A stretch of DNA of 64,000 nt. Origin: Brevibacterium sediminis (GTDB lineage Bacteria > Actinomycetota > Actinomycetes > Actinomycetales > Brevibacteriaceae). Position 1 is the stretch's first letter; every line of letters begins with the position of its first letter. Positions 1-7,430 of the stretch are shown here, piece by piece. A program made the position numbers and the translations under genes. The DNA is taken from assembly GCF_013623905.1 (NCBI RefSeq), contig NZ_JABKDD010000006.1:62001-126000 (forward strand), given 5' to 3'. The notes below the pieces were generated by a model. The model was given only the letters and a program-made list of their open reading frames with translations, was not told where the DNA came from and ran no database searches.

Positions 1-184
1 TATCCCCATCGTAGGCCACGGTTCCGCGGAACCGGCCGGCCTCCTCGGCGAAAATTCCGCCTCGGCGAAAAATTTCTGCGAACACCGCGTGAGGATTCTC
101 ATCAGGCTGCGTCTGTACCTGTGTAAGCATCCTTCAGACGAAGGACTTGCGAACCGCATGCACCTCCAACGAAAAGGAAGAACG

Positions 185-655
185 ATGCCGGAACCCAAGC
201 AGTCCGATTCGAACCAGAAGGCCCAGACCACCCAGAACGATGACGTGCGCAGCCCGCTCGTCACCGAGATGGGCACCACCACCATCGCCGAGAACGTCGT
301 CGCCAAGCTCACCGGAATCGCCGCCCGCGAGGTCCCCGGCGTCTATGGAATGGGCAATGCCGCACGCCGCGCCTTCGACACCCTCACCGACCGCATCCCC
401 GGCTCGCAGACCAACGTCTCGGGCGGAGTGTCCGTGGAGAAGGGTGAGAAGCAGACCGCCATCGACCTCACCATCGTCGTCGAATACGGCACCTCCATCG
501 TCGACGTCGCCGAGGCGATCCGCCGCAACGTCGTGCGCGCCGTCGAACAGGGCACCGGACTCCAGGTCGTCGAGGTCAACATCGACGTCACCGACGTCCA
601 CCTGCCCGAGGACGACGAAGAGGCTCCGGCCAAGGATTCGCCGGAACTCAACTGA
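185..655 (+). CDS. Asp23/Gls24 family envelope stress protein
   Basis: This 156-residue protein belongs to the Asp23/Gls24 (alkaline shock) family, soluble proteins that gather under the membrane by binding the AmaP anchor. The core runs from about residue 25 (TEMGTTTIAENVVAKLTG) through REVPGVYGM to a C-terminal beta-alpha part ending near VNIDVTDVHLP, followed by an acidic tail. An in-frame upstream start at 89 exists, but AAGGAAG at 174-180 sits just before the ATG at 185, and the family fold begins after it. It is the first gene of a five-gene operon that also holds a second Asp23-like protein and two membrane-anchor proteins. A role in envelope or alkaline stress is inferred from the family. 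Confidence 0.9.
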   Translation: MPEPKQSDSNQKAQTTQNDDVRSPLVTEMGTTTIAENVVAKLTGIAAREVPGVYGMGNAARRAFDTLTDRIPGSQTNVSGGVSVEKGEKQTAIDLTIVVEYGTSIVDVAEAIRRNVVRAVEQGTGLQVVEVNIDVTDVHLPEDDEEAPAKDSPELN

Positions 656-692
656 CCCTCATCCGCTGCACCACCTCGGCAGAAGGAATGCC

Positions 693-875
693 ATGTCGAA
701 AACTCTCATCGGACTCCTCGTCGGCCTGACGCTGGGAATCGTCGCCTACTTCGGCGGTTTCCTCGCGTTCCTCGTCGTCGCCATCTGCGGCGGGCTCGGC
801 CTGGTCGTCGGCCTCGTCCTCGACGGACGCCTCGACCTGTCCGCGCTGAGCTCACGCTCGACCACGCGGAGGTAG
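693..875 (+). CDS. DUF2273-like small membrane protein
   Basis: A 60-residue hydrophobic protein starting MSKTLIGLLVGLTLG, with one long or two short membrane segments across residues 4-45 and a basic, serine-rich end (SSRSTTRR). AGAAGGA precedes the ATG. Small DUF2273 proteins of this size commonly sit between Asp23 genes in Gram-positive operons, and the position here fits exactly. Its stop codon TAG is embedded in GGAGGTAG, which doubles as the ribosome binding site of the next gene, so the two are probably translationally coupled. A longer in-frame extension back to 147 overlaps the Asp23 gene and is not real. Confidence 0.8.
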   Translation: MSKTLIGLLVGLTLGIVAYFGGFLAFLVVAICGGLGLVVGLVLDGRLDLSALSSRSTTRR

Positions 876-879
876 CGCC

Positions 880-1269
880 GTGGCCCCGATACTCGACGAC
901 GCTCCAGCTCGCCGAGGCGGCCTGACGATCGCGGACAAGGTCGTGGAGCGCACCGCCGGGCAGGTGCTGAAAGACCTGCCCGGCGTCGGCGGCACGAGCT
1001 CGGGTCTCTTCGGAATCGGAGCGAGTTCCAGCCTCGACACGCGCCCGTCCGTGGATGTCACCCTGTCCGGGCGCAGCTGCACGCTCGCCGTCCAGCTGGG
1101 CCTGGCCTACCCCACCCCCATCGTCGAGGCGACCGAACACGTCCGCTCCACCCTGAGTCACGAAGTCGAACGCCTCACCGGTGTCACCGTCCGTCAGGTC
1201 GACATCAGCGTGCGGTGGCTCGCCCCGGAGTCCTCCGGTGCGAATCGAGGAAGGAATCGCCTGCAATGA
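880..1269 (+). CDS. Second Asp23/Gls24-like protein
   Basis: A 129-residue protein with the Asp23 layout: LTIADKVVERTAGQVLKDLPGVGG near the N-terminus (compare IAENVVAKLTGIAAREVPGVYG in the first gene) and a C-terminal VRQVDISVRWL strand. It lacks the acidic tail of its neighbour. The GTG start at 880 lies 4 bases after the previous stop, with GGAGG just upstream. Having two divergent Asp23 paralogues in one operon is common in Actinobacteria and suggests a hetero-oligomer at the membrane; that is inference. Its stop overlaps the next start (ATGA). Confidence 0.8.
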   Translation: MAPILDDAPARRGGLTIADKVVERTAGQVLKDLPGVGGTSSGLFGIGASSSLDTRPSVDVTLSGRSCTLAVQLGLAYPTPIVEATEHVRSTLSHEVERLTGVTVRQVDISVRWLAPESSGANRGRNRLQ

Positions 1270-1841
1270 GCACACGCCTGCTGCGCAAGCGGCCCTCCCG
1301 CATCGGTCCGGCCGTGGTCGTCGCCCTCATCCTGCTGCTCCTCGCCGTGGGACTCGGTTGGGCCGGCATCGCCGCATTCGTGAGCTTCGGATCCGTCGCA
1401 GCCGCACTGATCGAGGCGCCGGATTCCGCCATCGCCGAGGCGGCCGGGAACCTGCATTGGAATTCCGCGGTCGTCATCGCGGTCGGCATCGTCCTGGCTC
1501 TGCTCGGACTCATCGCCTTCATCCTCGGCATCTCTCCCGGAGCACGCCGGATCCTCGGCGTGAGCGCCGCTGGGTCAGAACACATCGGTGATTTCGAGGT
1601 CGCCCTGCCCACCTCGGCGCTGTCGCAGATCGCGGCCGCGGCCGCCGATGGGGTCGACGGCGTCAGCGGGGTCAAGGCCTCGTCGAACGCGAGGTCGACG
1701 ATCGTGACGTTCTCGACGCCGATCCGCGACGTTGAGCCGATCCGCGCCGAAGTCGAAGCCGCCGTCAGGGAACGCTTCGCCTCGATCTCATTCGACCGCA
1801 CCCCCACGGTGAAGGTCCAGGCCAGAAGGAGTCAGTCATGA
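1266..1841 (+). CDS. DUF6286-like Asp23-operon membrane protein
   Basis: A 191-residue protein with a basic N-terminus (STRLLRKRPSR), a first membrane helix at about residues 14-40 and a second at about 70-92, then a soluble C-terminal domain of about 95 residues ending in a basic tail. This matches actinobacterial DUF6286 proteins found in Asp23/AmaP operons. The chosen ATG overlaps the preceding stop as ATGA; an in-frame start at 1215 would overlap the preceding gene needlessly. It probably co-anchors Asp23 proteins together with the AmaP protein that follows, again by ATGA overlap. Confidence 0.8.
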   Translation: MSTRLLRKRPSRIGPAVVVALILLLLAVGLGWAGIAAFVSFGSVAAALIEAPDSAIAEAAGNLHWNSAVVIAVGIVLALLGLIAFILGISPGARRILGVSAAGSEHIGDFEVALPTSALSQIAAAAADGVDGVSGVKASSNARSTIVTFSTPIRDVEPIRAEVEAAVRERFASISFDRTPTVKVQARRSQS

Positions 1842-2434
1842 GACGCACGGCCGCCGCCGCCAACCGCACGGGACTGATCATCCTCGGCCTCATCGCGCTG
1901 ATCATCGGATTGGCAGTGCTCGCCATCGGGTTCGGTCTCACCGCCCCGGTCGACCCTGCCCTGGAGGCGGGAGCGGATCTCGGTCCGGTCGCCTCGGTGC
2001 TGGCGCTGCCCTATTCGGCGCTCATCGCCGTGGTCGTGGCCCTCATCCTGGCGATCATCGGGCTCCGCTGGCTGAGCGTGCAGGTCCCGCGCAAGGACTT
2101 CGCGAAGCCCTTCCGGATGCAGGCCGATGCCCGCACGGGTCTGACCACGGTGAATGCGGAGGTCATCGCCGAGGCGGTCGCCGCCGACCTCGAATCCACC
2201 GACGGAGTCTCCGACGCCACGGTGATTCTGCGCGGCACCGCGCGGAGTCCGGAGCTGCTCATCCACGTCGACGCCGATGAACGCGCCGACATCGATGCGA
2301 TCATCGCCGAAGTCGCCGAGCGCGCCGCCGGCAATGCGGCAATGGCACTCGGTGCTCCGCTGAGCGCGGTGGCCCTGGAGATCGGCATCGCCCGCACTCG
2401 CTCGCGCCGCCAGCGCAGCGTCAGCGTCCAGTAG
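1838..2434 (+). CDS. amaP: AmaP-like alkaline shock membrane anchor
   Basis: A 198-residue protein with two membrane helices (about residues 11-34 and 56-77) and a cytoplasmic C-terminal domain (residues 85-185) rich in Ala, Glu and Asp. In Staphylococcus, AmaP recruits Asp23 to the membrane. The layout, two helices then a soluble domain of this size, and the position as last gene of the Asp23 operon support the name, though sequence similarity to the Firmicutes protein is low. It overlaps the previous gene by four bases. No gene follows for 579 bases. Confidence 0.75.
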   Translation: MRRTAAAANRTGLIILGLIALIIGLAVLAIGFGLTAPVDPALEAGADLGPVASVLALPYSALIAVVVALILAIIGLRWLSVQVPRKDFAKPFRMQADARTGLTTVNAEVIAEAVAADLESTDGVSDATVILRGTARSPELLIHVDADERADIDAIIAEVAERAAGNAAMALGAPLSAVALEIGIARTRSRRQRSVSVQ

Positions 2435-2508
2435 CGCCGACATCCAAGAGCGCCGCAGTCGGCAGAAGCCGGCAGCTGCAGTTTCTGCTTCAGCAGCAGG
2501 CAGCGGCG

Positions 2509-2618
2509 AGGTCACCATCGGATGCGGCCACCGAATCCAGGTCACTATCGGATACTTTTCGCACGCAGAAGTATCCGATAGTGACCTAGATTCGAGTTCG
2601 GATGTCCGATAGTGACCT
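2509..2618. repeat. Palindromic repeat family A, locus 1
   Basis: A perfect inverted repeat with 19-base arms, AGGTCACTATCGGATACTT at 2539-2557 and its complement at 2569-2587, around an 11-base loop. A solo copy of the right arm (TCCGATAGTGACCT) follows at 2605-2618, and a diverged left-arm copy (AGGTCACCATCGGAT) precedes at 2509-2523. The same unit, again with an 11-base loop and a trailing solo copy, occurs at 56432-56519. Both loci lie between convergent genes, so a bidirectional terminator is the simplest reading, but the solo copies are not explained by that. Confidence 0.85.
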
Positions 2619-2662
2619 GAAGACAGGCAGGCGGTCGCGAAACACTGCTGTGAATGACAAGA

Positions 2663-2695
2663 ACCCCGGGGCGCGTAATCGCGACATCCCGGGGT
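2663..2695. terminator. GC-rich hairpin
   Basis: Arms ACCCCGGG (2663-2670) and CCCGGGGT (2688-2695) with an inner CGCG/CGCG pairing in the loop. There is no T tract on either side. It could terminate read-through from the Asp23 operon. Confidence 0.4.
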
Positions 2696-3013
2696 CCTCG
2701 CAGCACTCCCCTCGAGTACCCGGACGCATCCCCATACGTCCGTTATGTCCACCCGATCCCCACCGGGCGAACACATTAATTTGACCACACTTTCGTGTCG
2801 CTTGTAAAGAATCTCACGCTCCGTCTTGAATCCTGTCGGGCCCTATAGCACAGAAGCGATCAGAATAAAACCCCTGGTCACAGGCTCAGCCCCCGGTAGT
2901 TCAATCCTCAACTCAGTTGTGCCGCCCCTGCCGAAAATTGCATATAGGTCACATCCCGCGGTGAGCACACGACCACAGTTCGATGACCGCCGGCGCATCT
3001 CGCGAATCCCGAC

Positions 3014-3790
3014 TCAGTGATCGCGGGTGCGGGCGAAGGAGAATCCGGCCGACCCCCATCGCATGAGCGGACGCGGCACCACAGGGGCAACGAGCGCGGC
3101 AATGCGATATCCCCACCCCGGCACAGAGACGACCTTCCCCGCCCGCGCATCACGCAGCGACTCCCGCACCACCTGATCGACGCTGAGCCAGATCAGGCCG
3201 GGTCCCGGACGCTCCACGCCGAGGCGGCTGTGGAATTCCGTCCGGATGAAGCCAGGCAGAACGGCGGTGACCGTCACCGGGCCGCCCCTGAGTTCCCCGG
3301 CGAGCGCCTCGGTGAAGACCAGAGTCGAAGCTTTCGACGCGGCATACTGTCCCATCGTCGTCACCGCCGCCAGCGAGGAGACGTTGATGATTCCTCCGCG
3401 ACCGCGGGACTGCATGCGCCGAGCCGCTGCCAGCGACAGCTCTCTCACCGCCCCGGCGAGCACCCGATCGAGCGCATCGAGCTCAGCAGCATCGGTATCC
3501 AGCAGTGTCCCGCGCAGCCCGAAGCCGGCATTGTTGATGAGCACATCGATCGGCTGCGTCGCGATGATCTCGTTGACCGCGTCGATACCGTCACGGGTCG
3601 ACAGATCGGCCACGGCCGCCTCGGCGTGGGTACTCTGCGTGGTTCGCACCTGCTCGGCCAGCTGATTCAGCCGGTCCGCGTCCCTGGCGACCAGGACGAG
3701 GTCGTAGCCCTCGGCGGCCAGGGTGCGGGCATAGCCGCGCCCCAGCCCGGAGCTCGCCCCGGTGATGAGGGCACGCGGCCGCGGATTCAT
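3014..3790 (-). CDS. Short-chain dehydrogenase/reductase
   Basis: A 258-residue classical SDR. The cofactor loop GASSGLGRG lies at residues 11-19, the NNAG motif near 86, the catalytic serine in NVSSLAA near 137, and YAASK near 149-153. The C-terminal 60 residues, ending in RPLMRWGSAGFSFA, resemble the extended tail of membrane-associated SDRs acting on lipid-like substrates. It overlaps the upstream thioesterase gene by four bases, so the two are co-transcribed and translationally coupled. The substrate is unknown; pairing with an acyl-CoA thioesterase suggests fatty acyl metabolism. Confidence 0.88.
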   Translation of the reverse strand: MNPRPRALITGASSGLGRGYARTLAAEGYDLVLVARDADRLNQLAEQVRTTQSTHAEAAVADLSTRDGIDAVNEIIATQPIDVLINNAGFGLRGTLLDTDAAELDALDRVLAGAVRELSLAAARRMQSRGRGGIINVSSLAAVTTMGQYAASKASTLVFTEALAGELRGGPVTVTAVLPGFIRTEFHSRLGVERPGPGLIWLSVDQVVRESLRDARAGKVVSVPGWGYRIAALVAPVVPRPLMRWGSAGFSFARTRDH

Positions 3791-4611
3791 ACCGCGCCTT
3801 GACCTCGACGAACGGTCAGGGACTGAACTGCTGTGCCGATGGGTCCGTCGACGTCGCTGAGCACGCTCGTCGTCTGCCCCAGTCCGGTCGGCCCGAAGGC
3901 CACCTTGGTGTCGAAGCCGACCCAGCCGGCTTCGGGCACGCGAGTGAGGTGGATAGAGAGGTCGACGTTCGGGAAGAACGTCGTCTTCGGATCCTCACGG
4001 ACGGCCAGACCGTTGGCGGTGTCGACGAACTTCACGAAGGCCGCGGTCGGCGGGTCGATCTCACCGTCGACGAGAGGATAGGGACTGCGCACCCAGGACC
4101 GTGCGCAGCCGGGGTGGGCGTCCGCTCCCTGGCGCCCCTCGAGGGACGCAATGTAACCGCCGCCCCAACGGTTGGTGAAAGGAATCTCGGGCACTTCGGA
4201 CACGGGCGGCATCGCGGACCATTCGTCGCCTGCGACCGCCTCGGTGTCGGAGGCCTGCAGTCTCCACACCCGAGCGGTCACGCTGGTGCGCTCACCGTGG
4301 CGCATATGCGCTTCGACGAGTTCGATGGTGCGGCCGGGGCGGACGACGTCGACATCGATGGTGAACTCGCCGGAGTGGATGACGCCGAGGACGTCGAAGG
4401 TCACCCGGGAGATGAGCTTGTCGCTGGGCAGTCGACGTTCGATCTCGGCAAGCACCATCCCCGAGGCAGGCGCGAGGTGCTGCTCGCCGGGCTGCCAAGC
4501 GCCCTGGCTGTGCAGAGTCGAGACGAGGCGGTCCTCGGACAGCCGCACATAGTAGGAGTCCGGGTAGGCGGCACCGTCATGGCCGAGGTGTTCATTGGGA
4601 GCTTCAGGCAT
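3787..4611 (-). CDS. Acyl-CoA thioesterase-like double hotdog protein
   Basis: A 274-residue protein fitting the TesB-like thioesterase family (two fused hotdog folds). The N-terminal half carries LISRVTFDVLGVIHSGEFTI and DVVRPGRTIELVEAHM; the C-terminal half carries a WVGFDTKVAFGPTGLGQTTS strand pair typical of the second hotdog. The family hydrolyses acyl-CoA to free acid and CoA in the cytoplasm. The start ATG at 4611 has no ribosome binding site but a TAGGAT box (4619-4624, minus strand) seven bases upstream, so the mRNA is probably leaderless. It is divergent from xthA and coupled to the SDR downstream. Confidence 0.8.
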   Translation of the reverse strand: MPEAPNEHLGHDGAAYPDSYYVRLSEDRLVSTLHSQGAWQPGEQHLAPASGMVLAEIERRLPSDKLISRVTFDVLGVIHSGEFTIDVDVVRPGRTIELVEAHMRHGERTSVTARVWRLQASDTEAVAGDEWSAMPPVSEVPEIPFTNRWGGGYIASLEGRQGADAHPGCARSWVRSPYPLVDGEIDPPTAAFVKFVDTANGLAVREDPKTTFFPNVDLSIHLTRVPEAGWVGFDTKVAFGPTGLGQTTSVLSDVDGPIGTAVQSLTVRRGQGAV

Positions 4612-4680
4612 GGTCCCAATCCTATCGACCCGTCGAGACCCCGCTTTCTCCTCCGGCGCGGACGGCTTAGGGTGGGAGGG
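4612..4680. promoter_or_regulatory. Divergent leaderless promoter pair
   Basis: On the minus strand TAGGAT (4619-4624) is followed after seven bases by the thioesterase ATG. On the plus strand TAGGGT (4668-4673) is followed after six bases by the GTG of xthA. Neither start needs a leader, so transcription should begin at or next to the start codon in both directions. Confidence 0.6.
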
Positions 4681-5474
4681 TGAGAATCGCTACGTGGAAT
4701 GTGAACTCGATCCGTGCCCGCCATGACCGCATCGGGGCCTGGCTGGATCGTTCGGATGTCGATGTCCTGGCCATCCAGGAACTCAAGTGCAAGGACTCGC
4801 AGTTCCCCGAGGAGCTGTTCACCGAGCGCGGCTACGAGGTCAGCTATCACGGCCTCAACCAGTGGAACGGTGTCGCCATCGCCTCGCGCGTCGGACTGGC
4901 CGACGCCGAGATCGGGTTCAAGGACATCCCTGCCTTCGGTTCGGAAGAACCCGTCGTCGAAGCCCGGTCGCTGTCGGTGACCTGCAACGATGTACGCGTC
5001 TACTCGCTCTATGTGCCCAACGGCCGCGAACTCGACCACCCGCACTACGGCTACAAGTTGGAGTGGTACAAGGCGCTGACGGCCGATATCGCCGCCCAGC
5101 TGAGCGCCGAACCGGAGAAGAAGCTCGTCCTCTGCGGTGACTTCAACGTCGCTCCGCTCGACGAGGACGTCTGGGACATGGCCGAGTTCGACGGCGCCAC
5201 CCACGTCTCCGATGCCGAGCGTGCCGCTTTCGATGATCTCCTCGGCGCGGGCCTGAGCGAAGTCACCCGCCAGTTCACGCCCGGACCCGGCGTCTACACC
5301 TTCTGGGACTACCAGAAGCTGCGCTTCCCGAAGAAGCAGGGCATGCGCATCGACTTCCAGCTCGCCTCGCAGGCGCTGGCGAAGACAGCGACCGCAGGCG
5401 AGATCGACCGTGAGGAGCGCAAGGGCAAAGGCGCGTCCGATCACGCTCCCGTCATCGTCGACTACGACCTCTGA
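4680..5474 (+). CDS. xthA: Exodeoxyribonuclease III
   Basis: A 264-residue enzyme of the exonuclease III/AP endonuclease family, which cuts DNA at abasic sites and trims 3' ends in base-excision repair. Visible motifs are RIATWNVNSIRAR at the N-terminus (metal-binding Asn), IQELKCKD (metal Glu), YSLYVPNGR (catalytic Tyr region), CGDFNVAP (Asp/Asn pair), and the C-terminal RIDFQLAS plus SDHAPVIVDYDL (catalytic Asp-His). Length matches the family. The GTG start is supported by the leaderless promoter TAGGGT-N6-GTG. Confidence 0.95.
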   Translation: MRIATWNVNSIRARHDRIGAWLDRSDVDVLAIQELKCKDSQFPEELFTERGYEVSYHGLNQWNGVAIASRVGLADAEIGFKDIPAFGSEEPVVEARSLSVTCNDVRVYSLYVPNGRELDHPHYGYKLEWYKALTADIAAQLSAEPEKKLVLCGDFNVAPLDEDVWDMAEFDGATHVSDAERAAFDDLLGAGLSEVTRQFTPGPGVYTFWDYQKLRFPKKQGMRIDFQLASQALAKTATAGEIDREERKGKGASDHAPVIVDYDL

Positions 5475-5584
5475 GGCACCTTCGTCTCACCTTTCGGCAC
5501 CCCGGCGCAACTTCAGCGTCGAAGCCATAGACATCTCCCCTCTCTTCTGGTGAAGTTGAATCAGGAGCTAGGAAGGTGACGAGG

Positions 5585-6499
5585 ATGTCAGCAACTGTCC
5601 GCGAATTGGTCGACGAAGCCTACGACCGGCGTGAGTCCACCTGGAGGGCCGCCCTCGAGACGGTCAATGACTGGGTCGAGTCCGTCCGCGCTCCATCCGC
5701 ACTGCTCTCCGGAGATCGAGTGCGCGTCGTCGACGGTCGGATCAAGGATCGACTGCGCACCGGCGAGAAGCTGCGCCGCAAGCTCGCCGATGCCAACGAC
5801 GAGATCCACGAATCCGTCGAGGTCGAGAACCAGGTCATCGATGTCGTCGGTGCCCGCGTCATCTGCCGCACCGAACGCGAACAGTCGGCCCTGTGGGACC
5901 TGCTCACCGAGGTGAGCGACGATACGAACCTCTCCATCGCCGAGGTGCGCGACTATTCCGCGACCCCGAAGCCCTCTGGGTACCGCGGCCGCCACCTCAT
6001 CGTCGAGGTTCCCTTCGATTCCGAGCCTTCCGTCCTCGTCGAACTCCAGCTGCGCACGATCATGCAGGACGCGTGGTGCGTGCTCGCCGAGGAGCACCTC
6101 TTCAAACCCGGGCAGGCCCTGAAATCCGATGCCCAGCAGGAACGGCTGTCGGTGATCCTCGCAGGTCTGATGGCGCAGGCCGACTCCGTGGCCGGCTACA
6201 TCGCCGATGACGTCGGCGCGTATCTGGGCATGGGCAATTCCGCCCCGCCCCGCGCCTTCGCCGAGGCGGACGAACCGACAGATCCGGCCATCGAGGTCAC
6301 GATCCGCGAACTCAACCACTCCTATGTCCTCGCCGCCGACGAGGTGGGCCGCCACGGCATCATCCGCTTGGAGACGCTCGGACTGACCCCCGACAACCCG
6401 GAGCGCTCTGCGTTCCCTCATCCGGGCGACAAGTTGCAGGTGCGCATGGACGAGTCGAACAACACGCGCTACTTCATCCCCGTCGGCCACGACCGCTGA
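5585..6499 (+). CDS. Small alarmone synthetase (GTP pyrophosphokinase family)
   Basis: A 304-residue RelA/SpoT-domain protein without an HD hydrolase domain or TGS/ACT regions, so a stand-alone (p)ppGpp synthetase. Motifs include GRIKDRLRTGEKLRRK, VVGARVICRTE, PSGYRGRHLIVE and the VELQLRTIMQDAW segment that carries the catalytic Glu-x-Gln and Arg. About 85 residues after the synthetase fold may mediate oligomerisation. It would transfer pyrophosphate from ATP to GDP/GTP in stress. AGGAAG at 5570-5575 fits the ATG at 5585; an in-frame GTG at 5576 is an alternative. Confidence 0.87.
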   Translation: MSATVRELVDEAYDRRESTWRAALETVNDWVESVRAPSALLSGDRVRVVDGRIKDRLRTGEKLRRKLADANDEIHESVEVENQVIDVVGARVICRTEREQSALWDLLTEVSDDTNLSIAEVRDYSATPKPSGYRGRHLIVEVPFDSEPSVLVELQLRTIMQDAWCVLAEEHLFKPGQALKSDAQQERLSVILAGLMAQADSVAGYIADDVGAYLGMGNSAPPRAFAEADEPTDPAIEVTIRELNHSYVLAADEVGRHGIIRLETLGLTPDNPERSAFPHPGDKLQVRMDESNNTRYFIPVGHDR

Positions 6500-6567
6500 G
6501 TCGAGTACGACGGCTGAGTCGAGCACGTCAGCTGAGCTGACTGCGACAGGCAGTGGCTGCTGTTCGG

Positions 6568-7419
6568 TCAGTCGCGTTTGACGCGCTTGAGCCCGTCAAG
6601 GGTCCAGGCGAAGGAATCCGGCCCGTCCCAGATCAACACCAGCCATTCGTCAGCGGTCAGGTCATAGCCGATATCGAGCTGATGCGACTGCGTGTTCTTG
6701 CTGAGTTCGGACTTCACTTCATCGTGCAGAGCGGCTACGTCGACAGCTGGGATCTCGGCGGGTCTGAGCCATTTGTCTGACGGACTCTGGCTCGTGTCGG
6801 TGTCGACCGTCGGACGAAAGCCCTTCCGGAAGCGGACCGTGATCCACTCGTCGTTCTCGTTCGACCCCTTGACCGTGACGTCGTCTCCTCCGCCCTGAAT
6901 CCGCCCGACCATGGTCAGCCCGAGTGCCGTCGCATGTTCGATTGCTGAGGGCACAGTGTCCTTGCGCCAGTTCAGCACCTGCACGAGATCAGTGGGAACG
7001 GTCTCCTCATAGTCGTCCTCAGACTCGGAAGAATCAGACTCAGAGGACGCCGAGTTCGACCCCACTTCGCCTCCACCGCCTCGGACAGTCGCCTCGGCGC
7101 CGTCTCCGCTCTTCACCCACGCTCGGGTGCCGACCCACGATGCGGCAGTGATGCCGACCAATGCCCCGATGCCGAGCACGAACCGCCGGCGGTCGGTCGT
7201 CTGCGTCCGTTCGAACTTCTCGTCATGCCATTCGAAGGGCAGATCGGCGACGAGGCCGTCGAGGGTGGTGAAACTGGTGGCCGCCTCGGCGGAAGCGATC
7301 CGCTCGTCGTGTTCGTCGACGCTGAGCCGTTCGTCGGCGAGCGCCTCATTGAGCGCGGAGATATAGGGCGCGCGTTCGTCACGGGAGGGGCGCCAATCGT
7401 CCTTCTTCTTCTCGGCCAT
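6568..7419 (-). CDS. DUF1707 domain membrane protein (downstream copy)
   Basis: A 283-residue protein: an N-terminal DUF1707-type module (residues 8-60, SRDERAPYISALNEALADER, SVDEHDERI, DLPFEW), one membrane helix at about residues 75-95 after RRRFVLGIG, a Gly/Ser/acidic linker, and a C-terminal extracytoplasmic domain of about 150 residues with several Trp (DEWITVRFR, DEWLVLIWDG). The start at 7419 has AAGGGG six bases upstream; an ATG at 7434 overlaps the previous stop. It is the second gene of a pair with a paralogue of the same layout. Function unknown. Confidence 0.75.
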   Translation of the reverse strand: MAEKKKDDWRPSRDERAPYISALNEALADERLSVDEHDERIASAEAATSFTTLDGLVADLPFEWHDEKFERTQTTDRRRFVLGIGALVGITAASWVGTRAWVKSGDGAEATVRGGGGEVGSNSASSESDSSESEDDYEETVPTDLVQVLNWRKDTVPSAIEHATALGLTMVGRIQGGGDDVTVKGSNENDEWITVRFRKGFRPTVDTDTSQSPSDKWLRPAEIPAVDVAALHDEVKSELSKNTQSHQLDIGYDLTADEWLVLIWDGPDSFAWTLDGLKRVKRD

Positions 7420-7430
7420 TTCGATCCCCT

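Larger units (their letters stand above)
2435..3013. other. Gene-free convergent region with repeats
   Basis: The longest stretch without a convincing gene. Its left half holds four copies of a GATAGTGACCT-type repeat and a GC-rich hairpin. Its right half (about 2740-2960) looks clearly richer in A and T than the genes around it and contains only short frames (up to 64 codons) without ribosome binding sites or recognisable domains. The genes on both sides end here, so no promoter is required. A small RNA or a decayed insertion cannot be excluded. Confidence 0.6.

Noticed and set aside
2539-2618. CRISPR-like array
   Set aside because: Units are in inverted as well as direct order, too few, with irregular spacing and no cas genes.
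2838-2925. tRNA-like sequence GGGCCCTATAGCACAG
   Set aside because: No complementary 3' acceptor, no proper anticodon or T arm can be folded; kept only as a weak oddity.
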